DNA of 64,000 bases, taken from the NCBI GenBank assembly GCA_029721435.1, contig CM056576.1, positions 115,052,666 to 115,116,665 on the forward strand. The letters run 5' to 3'. Shown here one piece after another: positions 10,600 to 20,876 of the stretch (within the stretch, counting starts at the first letter, position 1; the number at the start of each line of letters is the position of its first letter). A program made the translations under genes and the position numbers. This DNA is from Gymnothorax reevesii (Eukaryota > Chordata > Actinopteri > Anguilliformes > Muraenidae). The notes under the pieces are model-generated. The model was not told the DNA's origin, searched no databases, and was given only the letters and a program-made list of their open reading frames with translations.

Positions 10600-11280
10600 A
10601 CCTCCGCCAAGGAGGTTATGCTATCGAGTCAGTTTATTTATTTGTCCGTCTGTTTGTTTGTTTGTTTGTCTGTGGACAGGATTTCTCGGAAACTACTGGA
10701 CGGATCTACATGAAATTTTCCACCAGAGGTAGACCTTGGTCCATGGACGACTCCATTAAATTTTTGTGATGATCTGGATCCGGATCTGGATTCTGGATCT
10801 GGATCTTTATTTATACACTCAGTGACATTTCTCCGAAACTAATGAACGGATTTTGATGAAATCTACAAAAAAGGTAGATCTTGGCCCAAGGATTATACAT
10901 TACAAATTTGGTGAACATGCGTGTCAAAATCTTCGATCCCGATCCAGATCCAGATCAGGGATCAACTTTCTCAATGAGACGATTTCTTCGTATACCACTG
11001 CAGCATTTTCACCAAATGTTGATCCAAACACGACGAGTTTGCGCAATTCAGCCGGTGTCGTGCCGACTTGGGCACGCCATATAAAAAGGGGGCCTCCCCA
11101 ACCCCTGGTCATTTTTGGATTGGCTGTGGAAGAGACAACATGCTGAATTCCAGAGACACAATCATTCCAGAGAAGTGAAGATGCCTATACCTGGCATGTT
11201 GTCTCTATGATATAAGTTGTCTCTTCGCTGGCGATCTCTGGAATGACAAGCAGTGTCCAGGAAGCCCTATATATACCCCC
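10600..11280. repeat. Unclassified interspersed repeat with a GGATCT-rich stretch
   Basis: Starts with cctccgccaaggaggttatg, a phrase common in dispersed fish repeats, followed by a TTTG microsatellite (10648-10670) and a run of imperfect GGATCTG/GGATCCG hexamer-like units (10770-10810), then their complement (GATCCAGATC) near 10940-10965. No coding sequence. It sits exactly where block B1 loses its second V gene. Confidence 0.5.
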
Positions 11281-11700
11281 GCACCGACGCGAGCGACACT
11301 GTCGCGCAGTAGTCGTGAACTGCTCGTGAACTCGTTGTGAACTGCTCATGCCATGCGCAAACTGTCCGTGAAGTGTGTAAACTAGTCGTGAACTGCTCGT
11401 GCCATGAATGCGTGAAGTACACGTGACCATGTCAGTGGGAAGGCACGGCCATGCTACGACGCGCACCAATTCGTGAACATGTCGTGAACTCGACGTGAGC
11501 TGTTCGTGACAGTTGTGGCATGGCGCGCACTGCCACGCACTGGTTTGCGCATAGTTCACGACCCGGTCCCGAAATTTTGTCAACATTTCAAAATTCTCGT
11601 CCCGACATGGCACGCAGTCACGACGGGTTTACGCGCACTTCACGCCAGTTTACGACTAGTTTGCGCACTGGCATGACTCCAGTCATGCCAATGCATGCCA
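11280..11700. repeat. CpG-rich inverted-repeat island of CGTGAAC motifs
   Basis: Many imperfect copies of tcgtgaactgctcgtg occupy the left part and the complement (gttcacgac, agtttacgactag) the right part, so the whole forms a large imperfect inverted repeat. It is far richer in CpG than the AT-rich surroundings. A TATA-like tatatatacccc lies just left of it (near 11267). Possibly a transposon end or promoter. No match to a named family recognised. Confidence 0.5.
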
Positions 11701-11723
11701 CAGAATCGTGCAAGTGTCAGCCT

Positions 11724-12050
11724 TGCATAAGGGAAGCATTTGCACTGGTAGTCTGAGTGTTGAAGTCCCTGTGTGTGTCCTCCCTCTCAGAGAGCTATTA
11801 CAACTCAGTACTGAAGAGGTTTTGTTCTTGTAGCTACTGTATTAACCGCCTCCTTTGGTGTCAAACATCCGGTAACTCTGATGGGAGTGGCGGTTTATTC
11901 ATCATACACTCTTATGCATTAAATAATTTACTGTGGCTGCCAAAGTTGGTATTTATTGTACACAATATCTGCACAATATTGTAGTTACACTGCCAATCAC
12001 ACTAATGATCTTTTTATTCTATTTGAAAGCTTGAGCTACCGAGTGCAGTG
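11724..12050 (-). pseudogene. Family-D V relic: promoter plus leader stub
   Basis: On minus, ATG at 11739-11737 begins M-L-P-L like V6 at 45736 but diverges after about 16 nt with no splice donor or V exon. The upstream DNA (about 11760-12000) matches the V6 and V11 upstream regions: the gaagaggttt, cttgtagct and attaaccgcc phrases line up with those near 45805-45845 and 59795-59832. So the gene body was replaced by the repeats on its left. Confidence 0.7.
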
Positions 12051-12505
12051 GTTCCCAAACTCATCCTAAAGGATCTGTGCACGCCCTTGTTTTTGTTTCA
12101 AGCGCAGTTATGATCCAAGACTTTTAATGATTTGTTAATTTTTTCTCAGTTACCCTTAGCGACAGAATAACAAACAGCTATGCATGCAATGAACAATAAA
12201 AAAGTTTCAGATTCACATTGTGGAGTATTAGAAATAACTGCATGAAAAGTAAAATAGATTAACAGACCATGACGTTTTAAAGAATCAACGGGCTGTTAAT
12301 TAGTATAAATATGGGAATATGGTCAATTGAATCAGCTATTAGTTAATGAAGTGTTCAAAGACAAAACGAAAGATAATGACTCAAAGCTGTTGCTTGTTAT
12401 TTTTGGGTTAAGTTCAAGTGGACACAGCTGAGAGAACACCTACGTGTGACAACCTATATGAACTTTTTAATTTACCGTTGTTTTAATTTAATTTAATTTA
12501 ATTTA
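12050..12505. other. Intergenic DNA, no gene seen
   Basis: Partly related to DNA upstream of V11 near 60000. Ends in a short (TTTAA)n run at 12482-12504. No gene recognised. Confidence 0.4.
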
Positions 12506-14073
12506 CCCCAATTCCAAAATAGTTGGGACAAAGTGTAAATTGTGAATAAAATCAAAACGCAATGACTTTTAAATCACATCAGCCAGTATTTTATTCACTG
12601 TAGAACTGAGATAACATAGCCAATGTTGAAACTGAGAAATTTTACAATTTCATCCACAAAATGAGCTCATTTCAAATTTGATGGCTGCTACAGGTCTCAA
12701 GAAATAGGGACAGGGACCTGTTTACCATGGTGTAGCATACTCTCGTCTTTTTAACTCAGAGTGGAGGCGTCTGGGCATTGAGGAGATAAGTTTGTTGAGT
12801 TTAGCCATTGGAATTTGATCTCACTCTTTTTTAATACAGGCTTCCAGCTGTTGCAGAGTTTTAAATCTCCTGTGACAGACTTTTCATTGAATTATGCGCC
12901 AAATATTCTCAATCGGTGGAAGATCAGGACTGTAGGCAGGCCAGTTCAGCACACGGACTCTTATACTACGAAGCCATGCTATTGTAATAGCTGCAGTATA
13001 TGGTTTTGCATTGTCCTGGACCTGCTGAAATACACAAGGCCTTCCCTGGAATAGTTGTCGTCTGGAGGGGAGTATATGTTGCTCTGAAACTTTTATTTAC
13101 CTTTCAGCATTCATGGTACTTTTTAATACATGCAAGTGTCCTACACCATATGCACTAATGCATCCCCATACCTTCAGAGATACTGACTTTTGAACTGATC
13201 GCTGATAACAGCAGGGGTGGTCTTTCTCCTTAAGCACGCCCATGATTTCCAACAAGAATGTCAAATTTGGACTCGTCTGACCACAGGACACTTTGTTCCT
13301 TTGCTATAGTCCATTTTAAATAAGCCTTGGCCCACAGAACACGGGGGCGCTTCTGGATCATGCTCAACAATGGCATCCTTTTTGCATAATAGAGTTTTTG
13401 ATGGCATCTGTGGATGGCACGGCAGACATTGTTTACAGACAGAGGTTTCTTGAAGTATTCCTGGGCCCATTTAGTAATGTCAATGACAGAATCATGCTGG
13501 TGAGTGATGCAGTGGCGTCTGAGGGCCTGAAGATCACAGGCATCCAGTAAAGGTCTTTGGCCTTGTCCCTCACGCACAGAGATTTTTCCAGTTTCTCTGA
13601 ATCTTTTGATCATGTTGTGCACTGTCAATGATGATACCTTGAAAGCCTTAGCAATTTGACGTTGAGAAACATTGTTTTTAAAGTATTACGCAATTTTTTT
13701 ACACAAGCTTTCACAGGATGGAGAGCCTCTGGCCATCTTTACTTCTGAGAGACTCGGCCTCTCTAAAACATCCCTTTTATGGCCAATCATGTCACATACC
13801 TTATGCCAGTTAACTTAATTACTTGCTTAATGTTCTTTCAGCTGATCCTCTTATATATTAATTGCTTTTTCAGCCCTTTTTTTGCCTGTGTCCCAACTTT
13901 TTTGAGATCTGTTGAAGCCAGGAGAAAAATGTAAAATGTCACAGTTTCAACATCTGAAATGTAATCTATGATCTATTGTAAATAACATATTGGCTCATGT
14001 GATCTGAAAGTCATTGCATTTTGATTTTATTCACAATTCAAACTTTGTCCCAACTATTTCAGAATTGTGGTTG
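12506..14073 (-). mobile_element. Tc1-like transposon, copy 1
   Basis: Terminal inverted repeats ccccaattccaaaatagttg at the left and its complement (gaattgtggttg at the tip) at the right, each bordered by TA (12504-12505; 14074-14075). Holds a broken Tc1 transposase on minus. Length of about 1.57 kb is normal for the family. Confidence 0.88.
12745..13736 (-). pseudogene. Tc1 transposase, broken
   Basis: Starts M-A-R-G-S-P-S-C-E at 13736. The helix-turn-helix DNA-binding region includes [16 protein letters not shown], followed by the G-Q-G-x-R-P-L-L linker, and the first catalytic Asp lies in W-S-D-E-S-K-F. A stop occurs near residue 19, and the frame is lost after H-G-R at about 13230, so the second Asp and the final acidic residue are only recognisable as scattered pieces. 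Inactive. Confidence 0.82.
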
Positions 14074-14075
14074 TA

Positions 14076-14625
14076 ATCATTTCCTTTGTTACACCTTGTG
14101 CAGTTATTTTCAATGCAGCAATATGTCAAAAAAAGTGAGCATGATTGATTCTTCTTGAAAAGAAAAAACATTTCTGTCATAGTGTGTATTAACAGCTTGG
14201 AGAATTCTCAGACTGAAGTTACGGCTGCAATTAAATTCAGTGCATCAGTCCCCCAGATCGAGCCTGGGGACCACTAATCTTTTACACAGAATCAGTACAG
14301 AAACTGTTTGAGTGGTAAATGTGCGGTGGACTTACAGTAACATCTTGTGGCCAAATGAAGACACTACACCGAGGCACAGTGTAATAAAATAGTGCGTTTT
14401 CAAAGGTGCGCCTCCTGACTGTCAGGCTAGTTAGGGAACTTATGTGATCTGCATGGCGGATGAAAATTAAATAAAATAAAGGCGCACTATCATGTTTCTA
14501 AAGTCAAACACTTATATCTTTGGTTGAAATAAAAAAAAAATGTTGACTTTAATTGCTTAGGTGTTTTACATTGGCTAATATTTCCTTTCTTTTCTTCCCA
14601 GTTGGATAAATTCAACTTGCAAGAT
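14076..14625. other. Intergenic DNA, no gene seen
   Basis: A stretch near 14330-14365 (acatcttgtggccaaatgaagacact) resembles DNA near 60090-60115 upstream of V11, so it may be the far end of the duplicated block. No gene recognised. Confidence 0.4.
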
Positions 14626-15198
14626 ATCTAGAGTAGGGGTGTAACGGCTTTGAACCGAACCGGAAAACCGCGGTTCAAAGTACTTTGGTTCAACTACTCG
14701 CTCTGTCATCTTGAACCGCGGTTTGGCCGCATACGTCATAATTCCGAGGAGCACTTACATCCAGCATAACTTTTTCTCCCGGCTTCTTTTCACAATAATG
14801 TAAGCGATTATGTAAACTCAGTAAGTGGCGGTAGTGCACCATATGGTTTGTAAACTGCCATAAAACTCCAAAAAGAAGAAGAAGAAGAATACAGCATAAC
14901 TTTTTTTTTTTTTTTTTTTTTATTTATTTATTTTTTTTATTCAAACAAGTACAAAATTACATTGTACAAAATGAAAAGATACAATGTCTACATGCCAGGG
15001 GTTATACAAAAATATATGTATAGCACTTTTTTTTTTTTTTTTTAAACAAACAAACAAAAAAACAATAAAAATTAAATAATATATACACACATAAAAACAT
15101 AAACAAATATAAATATACATATACACATACATACATTCATATACACACAAATATATATATATACATACACAGTCCAAAGTATGATACACATGCATACA

Positions 15199-18100
15199 TT
15201 ACAAAAATATTTCATATTTGGAACAAAGTTTTACAGTTTTGATAGCTTTTTTGTTAAGAGAGGTAGAAATAGTTTTAATATACAACTCCATTTCTTTAAG
15301 AAAACAAACAAATGAGGGGTGGGTTCTCAAAACCTTACTTTTATGTATATGAAATTTAGCCAAAAGAATGATTAAATTACAAAGAAAATATTCTTCTTCT
15401 AAAACCTTACTGTAGGTATTGAAACCAAATAAAACATCCTGCAGACGCAAGGTAAAACAATCATTAATATTGTCCAAAATAAAACGACAAATCCTCTGCC
15501 AGAGGCCTCTAGAGTATTCACAAAACCAAAAAAGATGAAAAGCAGTTTCTGAGAATGTATTACAAAAACTACATCTTATGTCAATATCTTTTCTAAACTT
15601 AACTAAAAGAGACTTAACAGGATAGCAACGATGGATAATTTTAAAAGTAACCTCTTTTACCTTATTGACAAGGAAAAATTTGCTGGGTAGAGTCCATGCC
15701 CTAGCCCAACAAACGTCTTGGGCATATTTGTTCCACGCTGAGATCACATGAGGAACTGAAATGCAATCTTTTTGAAAGAGACTACGCACATTTCTGTTGC
15801 TATTGTAAGATGTAGACTTAAAACATAACTCACCAATGTATGTTTTCAAAGGATCAAGTTGAGGCACTACAAAGGACGATGAGAAAGAAAAACCTTTTAA
15901 AAGCATAATCACTCCTGCAGGAATCGCGTCAAAAATAATAGCAAATTGTTTAGGAGTTACAGGAAGTGTAAAGTGATGTAGAAATTCTTGATAGCTGAAC
16001 AGATTACCTTCCTTATTAAATAGTTGATTTACCAATAGAATACCGTTCCTAAACCAATTGTCAAAAAATAAGGATTTCTTTTTATAACATATATCTCTAT
16101 TATTCCAAATAAAATAATTATTTGGAGAAAAATTGTGCTTGTAAATAAGGGACCAAGACAAAAGAGCTTGCTTATGAAAGTTTGATAGAGACACAGGAAG
16201 CCTATCAATATTGTAATTACAAAGTAAAACAAATTTCAAGCCACCCAACTGAGAAAACACATGATGAGAAATGATATTCCATATGGAAGCAGGTTCTTTT
16301 AAGTGTTTTTTAATCCAATTAATTTTGAAGGTGTTATTAAGTATACTGAAATCAAGAAGGTTAAGACCACCATTGTTGTAATTATTCATCATGACAGATT
16401 TTTTAATGTAATGTGTTTTGTTCTTCCAAATAAAATTACAAAGTAACTGGTCAATATCCTTGCAGATTTTTGTATCAACTCCCAATGCTATAGCAGCATA
16501 AGTCAGCCTGGAAATGCCTTCTGCTTTTGAAAGTAATATTCTACCCTTTAATGACAAATCTCTCTGTAGCCACATATTTAGTTTTTTCTTTGTTTTATCA
16601 ATTATTGGATTAAAGTTAATACTACATCTTAGATTCTGATCCCTAGTTACAACTATGCCTAGGTAGGTGACTTTGTCCTTTACTGGTATATTGCAGATGG
16701 AAGCCAAACTACATCCTTTTACTGCCATTAATTCACATTTATTCACATTTAAATGAAGACCTGATGCTAACGAGAATACCTGAATAATATCTATCGCAAG
16801 AGAGATCTGAGAGGAGTCTTTTAAAAAAAGTGTTGTGTCATCAGCTAGCTGACTTATAATAACCTCTTTATTAATCACAGACATTCCTTTCAGATCACTG
16901 TTTTTAATGTGATTAGCTAATAATTGAGTACACAGCAAAAACAGATAAGGGGAAATAGGACACCCTTGACGTATCCCGCGTTTTAATTCAAATCTAGGGG
17001 ATGTACCACTCTTTAATTTGATAGAGCTACTACCATTGCAATATAGGGTTTTAATTGTTCTACAAAAATATTCACCAAAACCAAATTTGTTAAGGGTTTT
17101 AAAAATAAATTCGTGCTCAACTGAATCAAATGCTTTGTAAAAATCCAAGAATAAAATAAAACTTTCATCTTCAATATAATCTGGGTAATCTAAAATATCT
17201 AATACTAGTCGGATATTGTTGGAGATGTGTCTATTAGACATAAAACCAGACTGGGTTTCATCTATAATGTCATCTAATACAGCTTTTAATCTTTTACCAA
17301 AAATAATAGCCAGTACTTTGTAATCATTGTTTAGTAAGCTGATTGGGCGCCAATTATCAATTAGAAGAGGATTTTTTTTAGGTTTAGGCAATAAAGTTAT
17401 TAAACCTTGTGTCAAAGTGGGGGGGAGAGTACCTTCAGTAATACTTTCCTTAAAAACCTCCAACAAAAATGGAGCTAATTCTTTGGCAAAGCATTTATAA
17501 AATTCAGATGTGATACCATCAACTCCAGGTGATTTATTCAGTTTTAAGCTCTTAATTGCATCCGTTACCTCTTTAATAGAGATTGGACACTCACAAAATT
17601 CTTTATCAGTCTTACTTAATGGGTTAACAACCAAAGAATTCAGGAATGAACTCGTACTATCCTCACAGTATTGAGAAGTATATAAATTTTTGTAGAAATT
17701 TGAACAGAAGTTTGCAATCTGCTTTGCATCATCACATACTGTTGCTCCTATTTGTAGTTGGTGAATAGTGTTCTGCACAGATTGGGATTTTTCTAATCTG
17801 AAGAAATATGATGAGTTTTGCTCACCTTCCTCCAACCAACGCCTTCTAGACCTTACAAATGCCCCTTCAGCTTTAGATTTGTAGAAACTATCTATTTTAT
17901 CTTGGTATTCAAACAATGCCTCTTTTTCTTCAGGGGTCAATTTATCAGGACATATGGAGGATAAGGCAGCAATCCCAGAAATTATTTTTTCCTCTTCAAT
18001 TCGTTTTGCTTTAGCTAGACTACTACAGTAACTTCTGAAAAATTTGCCAACTTCAAACTTAAAGAGTTCCCATTTAATTCCATATCTCCCTTCTACTTGA

Positions 18101-18927
18101 GCTTCATTCCAAAAGACATGAACCAATTCCTTAACCCTTAATTCAACTGCTTTGTGGCCCAAAACAGAGCTATTCATTTTCCAATAAGAACTTCTTGGGT
18201 TGTTAAATGATGGAAGTAAAGAAATGTGTATCTTAATGGCCTTATGATCAGTAAGAGGAGTAGGAAGAATTTCAGCCTTTGTGTTGTTTTTAAGATTGCT
18301 AGAAATTAACCAAAAATCAATTCGTGATTGTCTGGATTTTGACTTATTACTCCAAGTAAACATTGTGACTGCTGGAGAGTTCTCTCTCCAAATATCTATC
18401 AAGTCAAACCTTTGCATTAACATTTTTAACACTGCAGAAGTATTGTTTTGGGAACCTGGTGGCCATCTATCAATCGTGTTATCCAAAGTAATATTAAAAT
18501 CACCACCTATGAGTAGATAAGCATTAGGAAATTTAGACATCCAGTATAAAATTTTATTCTCTACATCACTAAGAAGATTATTGTTCTCAGTTGTGGTGTT
18601 GAAACCATAGATGTTAATTATGATGAAATGAATGTTATGAGTGTTAATAACCTGGCAGATATAATGACCATTATTATCAGTATCTGTATGCAATATACTT
18701 TGCATATATCCGTTTTTAAGTGTACACACACCTGCTGCACGTGTTGATGCATGTGAAAAATAGGCTTCATTACCCCATTGTGATTTCCAAAAAAGCATAT
18801 CATCATTAACAGAATGTGTCTCCTGTAAGAAACAAAAATCAGTGTTGCATTGTTTTGCATATAAAAATAAAGCTTTGCGTTTCAAAATGTCTCTTAAACC
18901 CCTGGCATTGAGAGAGACTATAGACAA
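15199..18927 (-). CDS. LINE ORF2: endonuclease and reverse transcriptase
   Basis: 1242 residues, open from start to stop. Residues 1-235 are an apurinic-type endonuclease: S-L-N-A-R-G near 5, Q-E-T-H 35-38, G-G-D-F-N 141-145, R-I-D-F 202-205, T-D-H 226-228. The reverse transcriptase lies about 470-780: N-W-R-P-I-S-L 525-531, F-L-D-F-Y-K-A-F-D 593-601, R-Q-G-C-P-I-S-P 653-660, and the catalytic L-A-D-D 694-697. The C-terminus has a Cys/His motif (C-S-F-C, H-L-F-W-F-C) near 1140, as in the L1/Tx1 group. It would nick the target and copy LINE RNA in the nucleus. All key residues are present, so the protein may be active. Confidence 0.93.
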   Translation of the reverse strand: MSIVSLNARGLRDILKRKALFLYAKQCNTDFCFLQETHSVNDDMLFWKSQWGNEAYFSHASTRAAGVCTLKNGYMQSILHTDTDNNGHYICQVINTHNIHFIIINIYGFNTTTENNNLLSDVENKILYWMSKFPNAYLLIGGDFNITLDNTIDRWPPGSQNNTSAVLKMLMQRFDLIDIWRENSPAVTMFTWSNKSKSRQSRIDFWLISSNLKNNTKAEILPTPLTDHKAIKIHISLLPSFNNPRSSYWKMNSSVLGHKAVELRVKELVHVFWNEAQVEGRYGIKWELFKFEVGKFFRSYCSSLAKAKRIEEEKIISGIAALSSICPDKLTPEEKEALFEYQDKIDSFYKSKAEGAFVRSRRRWLEEGEQNSSYFFRLEKSQSVQNTIHQLQIGATVCDDAKQIANFCSNFYKNLYTSQYCEDSTSSFLNSLVVNPLSKTDKEFCECPISIKEVTDAIKSLKLNKSPGVDGITSEFYKCFAKELAPFLLEVFKESITEGTLPPTLTQGLITLLPKPKKNPLLIDNWRPISLLNNDYKVLAIIFGKRLKAVLDDIIDETQSGFMSNRHISNNIRLVLDILDYPDYIEDESFILFLDFYKAFDSVEHEFIFKTLNKFGFGEYFCRTIKTLYCNGSSSIKLKSGTSPRFELKRGIRQGCPISPYLFLLCTQLLANHIKNSDLKGMSVINKEVIISQLADDTTLFLKDSSQISLAIDIIQVFSLASGLHLNVNKCELMAVKGCSLASICNIPVKDKVTYLGIVVTRDQNLRCSINFNPIIDKTKKKLNMWLQRDLSLKGRILLSKAEGISRLTYAAIALGVDTKICKDIDQLLCNFIWKNKTHYIKKSVMMNNYNNGGLNLLDFSILNNTFKINWIKKHLKEPASIWNIISHHVFSQLGGLKFVLLCNYNIDRLPVSLSNFHKQALLSWSLIYKHNFSPNNYFIWNNRDICYKKKSLFFDNWFRNGILLVNQLFNKEGNLFSYQEFLHHFTLPVTPKQFAIIFDAIPAGVIMLLKGFSFSSSFVVPQLDPLKTYIGELCFKSTSYNSNRNVRSLFQKDCISVPHVISAWNKYAQDVCWARAWTLPSKFFLVNKVKEVTFKIIHRCYPVKSLLVKFRKDIDIRCSFCNTFSETAFHLFWFCEYSRGLWQRICRFILDNINDCFTLRLQDVLFGFNTYSKVLEEEYFLCNLIILLAKFHIHKSKVLRTHPSFVCFLKEMELYIKTISTSLNKKAIKTVKLCSKYEIFL

Positions 18928-19174
18928 GGAAATGGTTGCATCAAACAGAGAACAAATTAGAAAGTAAACATACAGTTTCAGATCTGGGACTGATCTTAAT
19001 GAGATGCTACGAGAACAGCATCAATTACACAGGCAACAAAAAGTGCAAAAACATCATGCACAGGCCCACTTATTAATTTTCAGAACAAACTATTAGCTAT
19101 TGAGCAATTAACTTGCAGTCAATTACATATTTTGAGAGTAAGCTTAACGATCTTCAGAGAGTTAGCTTAACAAG

Positions 19175-20017
19175 TTAAACAGGTAAAGGAATTTCTTTCT
19201 TGTCAATGAAGGCACGGCCACCTACAAAGTATGCGGCTTTCCCAGCCTTCCGAGCTTTATCCACGAGCGGCCATGGCTTTTGCCTGGATTCCCTATCAGT
19301 TTTACAAAGATCCTCTGCAAAACGCAGGCCGTTGTCTCGAAGGTAGGACGACTTCTTTGCCGCTGCCCACACAGCGGCTTTGTAAACACGCGAGGAAAAT
19401 TGAAGAATAATACCTCTGGAGCTGTTGGGTTTTTTCACTCCGATGCGGTGCACAGTATCGATGACATTTGGCAGATAGTCAGCCTCCCCTGGTAGCAACA
19501 CCTGGCAGATACGGATGACTTCTTGACGTACATCTTTATCATCCACTCGTTCCGCTACCCCATGTAATTTTAGGTTCCACCGTCTTGAGTACCTTTCTAG
19601 CTCAGTAACGCGTGACTCCAGCTTGCTAACATGTTCTTTTTCTCCCTCAAATGCGACCTCAAGTTGGGAAACTTTATCCTTTACCTCACTCATTTGCTTG
19701 CAAATAATCTCCATGTTCCCTCTCAAGCTGGTAATGTGGACAGTGTTATCTTCGACTAACTTTTTAAGTTCATCAGATCGAGTATTGATTAACTGTGATA
19801 GGGTAGCAACGACATCTGAAGCCGCCATTTCACCTTTACCTCTCTTGACAGGGGGTTTTACAGGAGTCACAGGCAGGGAAGGAAATTCCTCCTCACTCAT
19901 CAGAGAGATCCCTCCCGTGTCATTACCGCCGGCATAGTCGTGGCAGTTATCGATGAGTACATTAGCACCAGTCTCCATTTTGCTAGTGCTCTTTCTTTTC
20001 CCACTAGAACTCGACAT
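19175..20017 (-). CDS. LINE ORF1: L1 ORF1p-like RNA-binding protein
   Basis: 280 residues starting M-S-S-S-S-G-K-R-K. The layout is that of L1-type ORF1 proteins: a basic/Ser-rich N-terminus, a predicted coiled coil at about residues 85-150 (heptads such as V-K-D-K-V-S-Q-L-E and L-E-S-R-V-T-E-L-E), then an RRM/C-terminal region from R-R-W-N-L-K-L-H-G-V. A-K-K-S-S-Y-L-R is near 225. It would trimerise and coat the LINE RNA. It lies 247 nt upstream of ORF2 on the same strand. Open and full length. Confidence 0.87.
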   Translation of the reverse strand: MSSSSGKRKSTSKMETGANVLIDNCHDYAGGNDTGGISLMSEEEFPSLPVTPVKPPVKRGKGEMAASDVVATLSQLINTRSDELKKLVEDNTVHITSLRGNMEIICKQMSEVKDKVSQLEVAFEGEKEHVSKLESRVTELERYSRRWNLKLHGVAERVDDKDVRQEVIRICQVLLPGEADYLPNVIDTVHRIGVKKPNSSRGIILQFSSRVYKAAVWAAAKKSSYLRDNGLRFAEDLCKTDRESRQKPWPLVDKARKAGKAAYFVGGRAFIDKKEIPLPV

Positions 20018-20213
20018 AGGCTATAGTTAACTTACAAACCCTGAAGAATTTCAAAAGTCCGTTTTAAATTAAGAAGGTCAATGTATCAGATAAGTAGGCT
20101 GTAATACAGTCGCTCAAAACCGCTTTTGCACATTAAATGGACAATATTGAATAGCTGCACTCGTCAATGCGACCGTTCACAGCGCCATCTTGGAGCTCCT
20201 CAAACAGCATAAC

Positions 20214-20360
20214 CTCACAAGCGAGTTGACGGCAATGACGGACAAACCCGAACTAGCAGCACCCCCAGCCACATTCCGGTCGGCCGTGTGGAGACATTTT
20301 GGGTTTCCTATTGAGACAACAGAGGATGGTGGTCGCGTCGTTACCCGAACGCAAGTTATT
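20214..20360 (+). pseudogene. BED zinc-finger N-terminus of a hAT transposase
   Basis: After the LINE's right duplication the frame reads A-M-T-D-K-P-E-L, then S-A-V-W-R-H-F-G-F and D-G-G-R-V-V-T-R-T-Q-V-I-C, a BED/ZBED finger start (aromatic pair then Cys). The frame then runs into non-coding DNA, and no catalytic domain follows before the hAT end at 20810. The LINE insertion also split it from its upstream sequence. Confidence 0.7.
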
Positions 20361-20876
20361 TGTTGTTATATATTATATATTTATATTTTATATTTTGTTT
20401 ATTTAAACAATGTTGGCTGCTCTGAAGAGAAGTGTTTTTTTTTATTATTTCTTTTTGTTATACCTCAGACTGGTATCAGAACAGTTTCACTCATTTTATT
20501 ATGACAAAGTAGACTGATCATAATACAAATGTTTATTTTATTATTCTTGGTTAATTGAGGTTAATTAGAATACCTTATTATTGAGGACTGGTCTAAAGAG
20601 ATGTTATTATAACATGTATAATTCAGTCATGTACATGTTCTTACTATTGCAATAAAATCAAGACATTTTGTCTGGAGGTTTTCAACAACTAAAAATATCA
20701 GTGTTTTTTATTTTTTTAATGTTTAAACCGAACTGAAGTTTGAACCGAACCGTCACTTAAAAACCGAAAGTTGAACCGAACCGTGGGTATGTTGAACCGT
20801 CACACCCCTAATCTGGAGAGGTAATTCTGTAATTATGGAGACAGGTGCCTCTAAGAGACATGGAAAGCTTTCATGA

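Larger units (their letters stand above)
8450..10620. repeat. Segmental duplication block B1 (pairs with 57020-58800)
   Basis: V2, its intron, leader and at least 1 kb of upstream flank match the V10 region in order. Upstream landmarks shared by both copies include tgcagtcacatgctct, ggatcattctaattattgg and aggtcagggccac. The match continues beyond 11700 into DNA related to the V11 upstream region, with foreign DNA between. Confidence 0.85.
14901..20203 (-). mobile_element. Full-length L1/Tx1-type LINE with both ORFs open
   Basis: Element of about 5.3 kb on minus: 5' end at 20203, ORF1, ORF2, 3' UTR, and a poly-A tail (T-run on plus at 14901-14940). A perfect 10-bp target duplication ACAGCATAAC flanks it (14891-14900; 20204-20213). 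Long uninterrupted ORFs, clean duplication and tail show a recent insertion into the hAT element. Confidence 0.92.
14634..20810 (+). mobile_element. hAT element with nested LINE
   Basis: Ends are inverted: TAGGGGTGTAACGG at 14634 and the complement of TAGGGGTGTGACGG ending at 20810. The flanks are near-identical 8-bp duplications, ATCTAGAG (14626-14633) and ATCTGGAG (20811-20818), the hAT signature. Subterminal ttgaaccgaaccg repeats occur at both ends. Without the LINE the element is about 0.87 kb and codes only for a BED zinc-finger start, so it was already non-autonomous. Confidence 0.88.

Noticed and set aside
11185..11613. 142-residue ORF over the CGTGAAC island
   Set aside because: Product of the repeated motif; its peptide is just the repeat translated.
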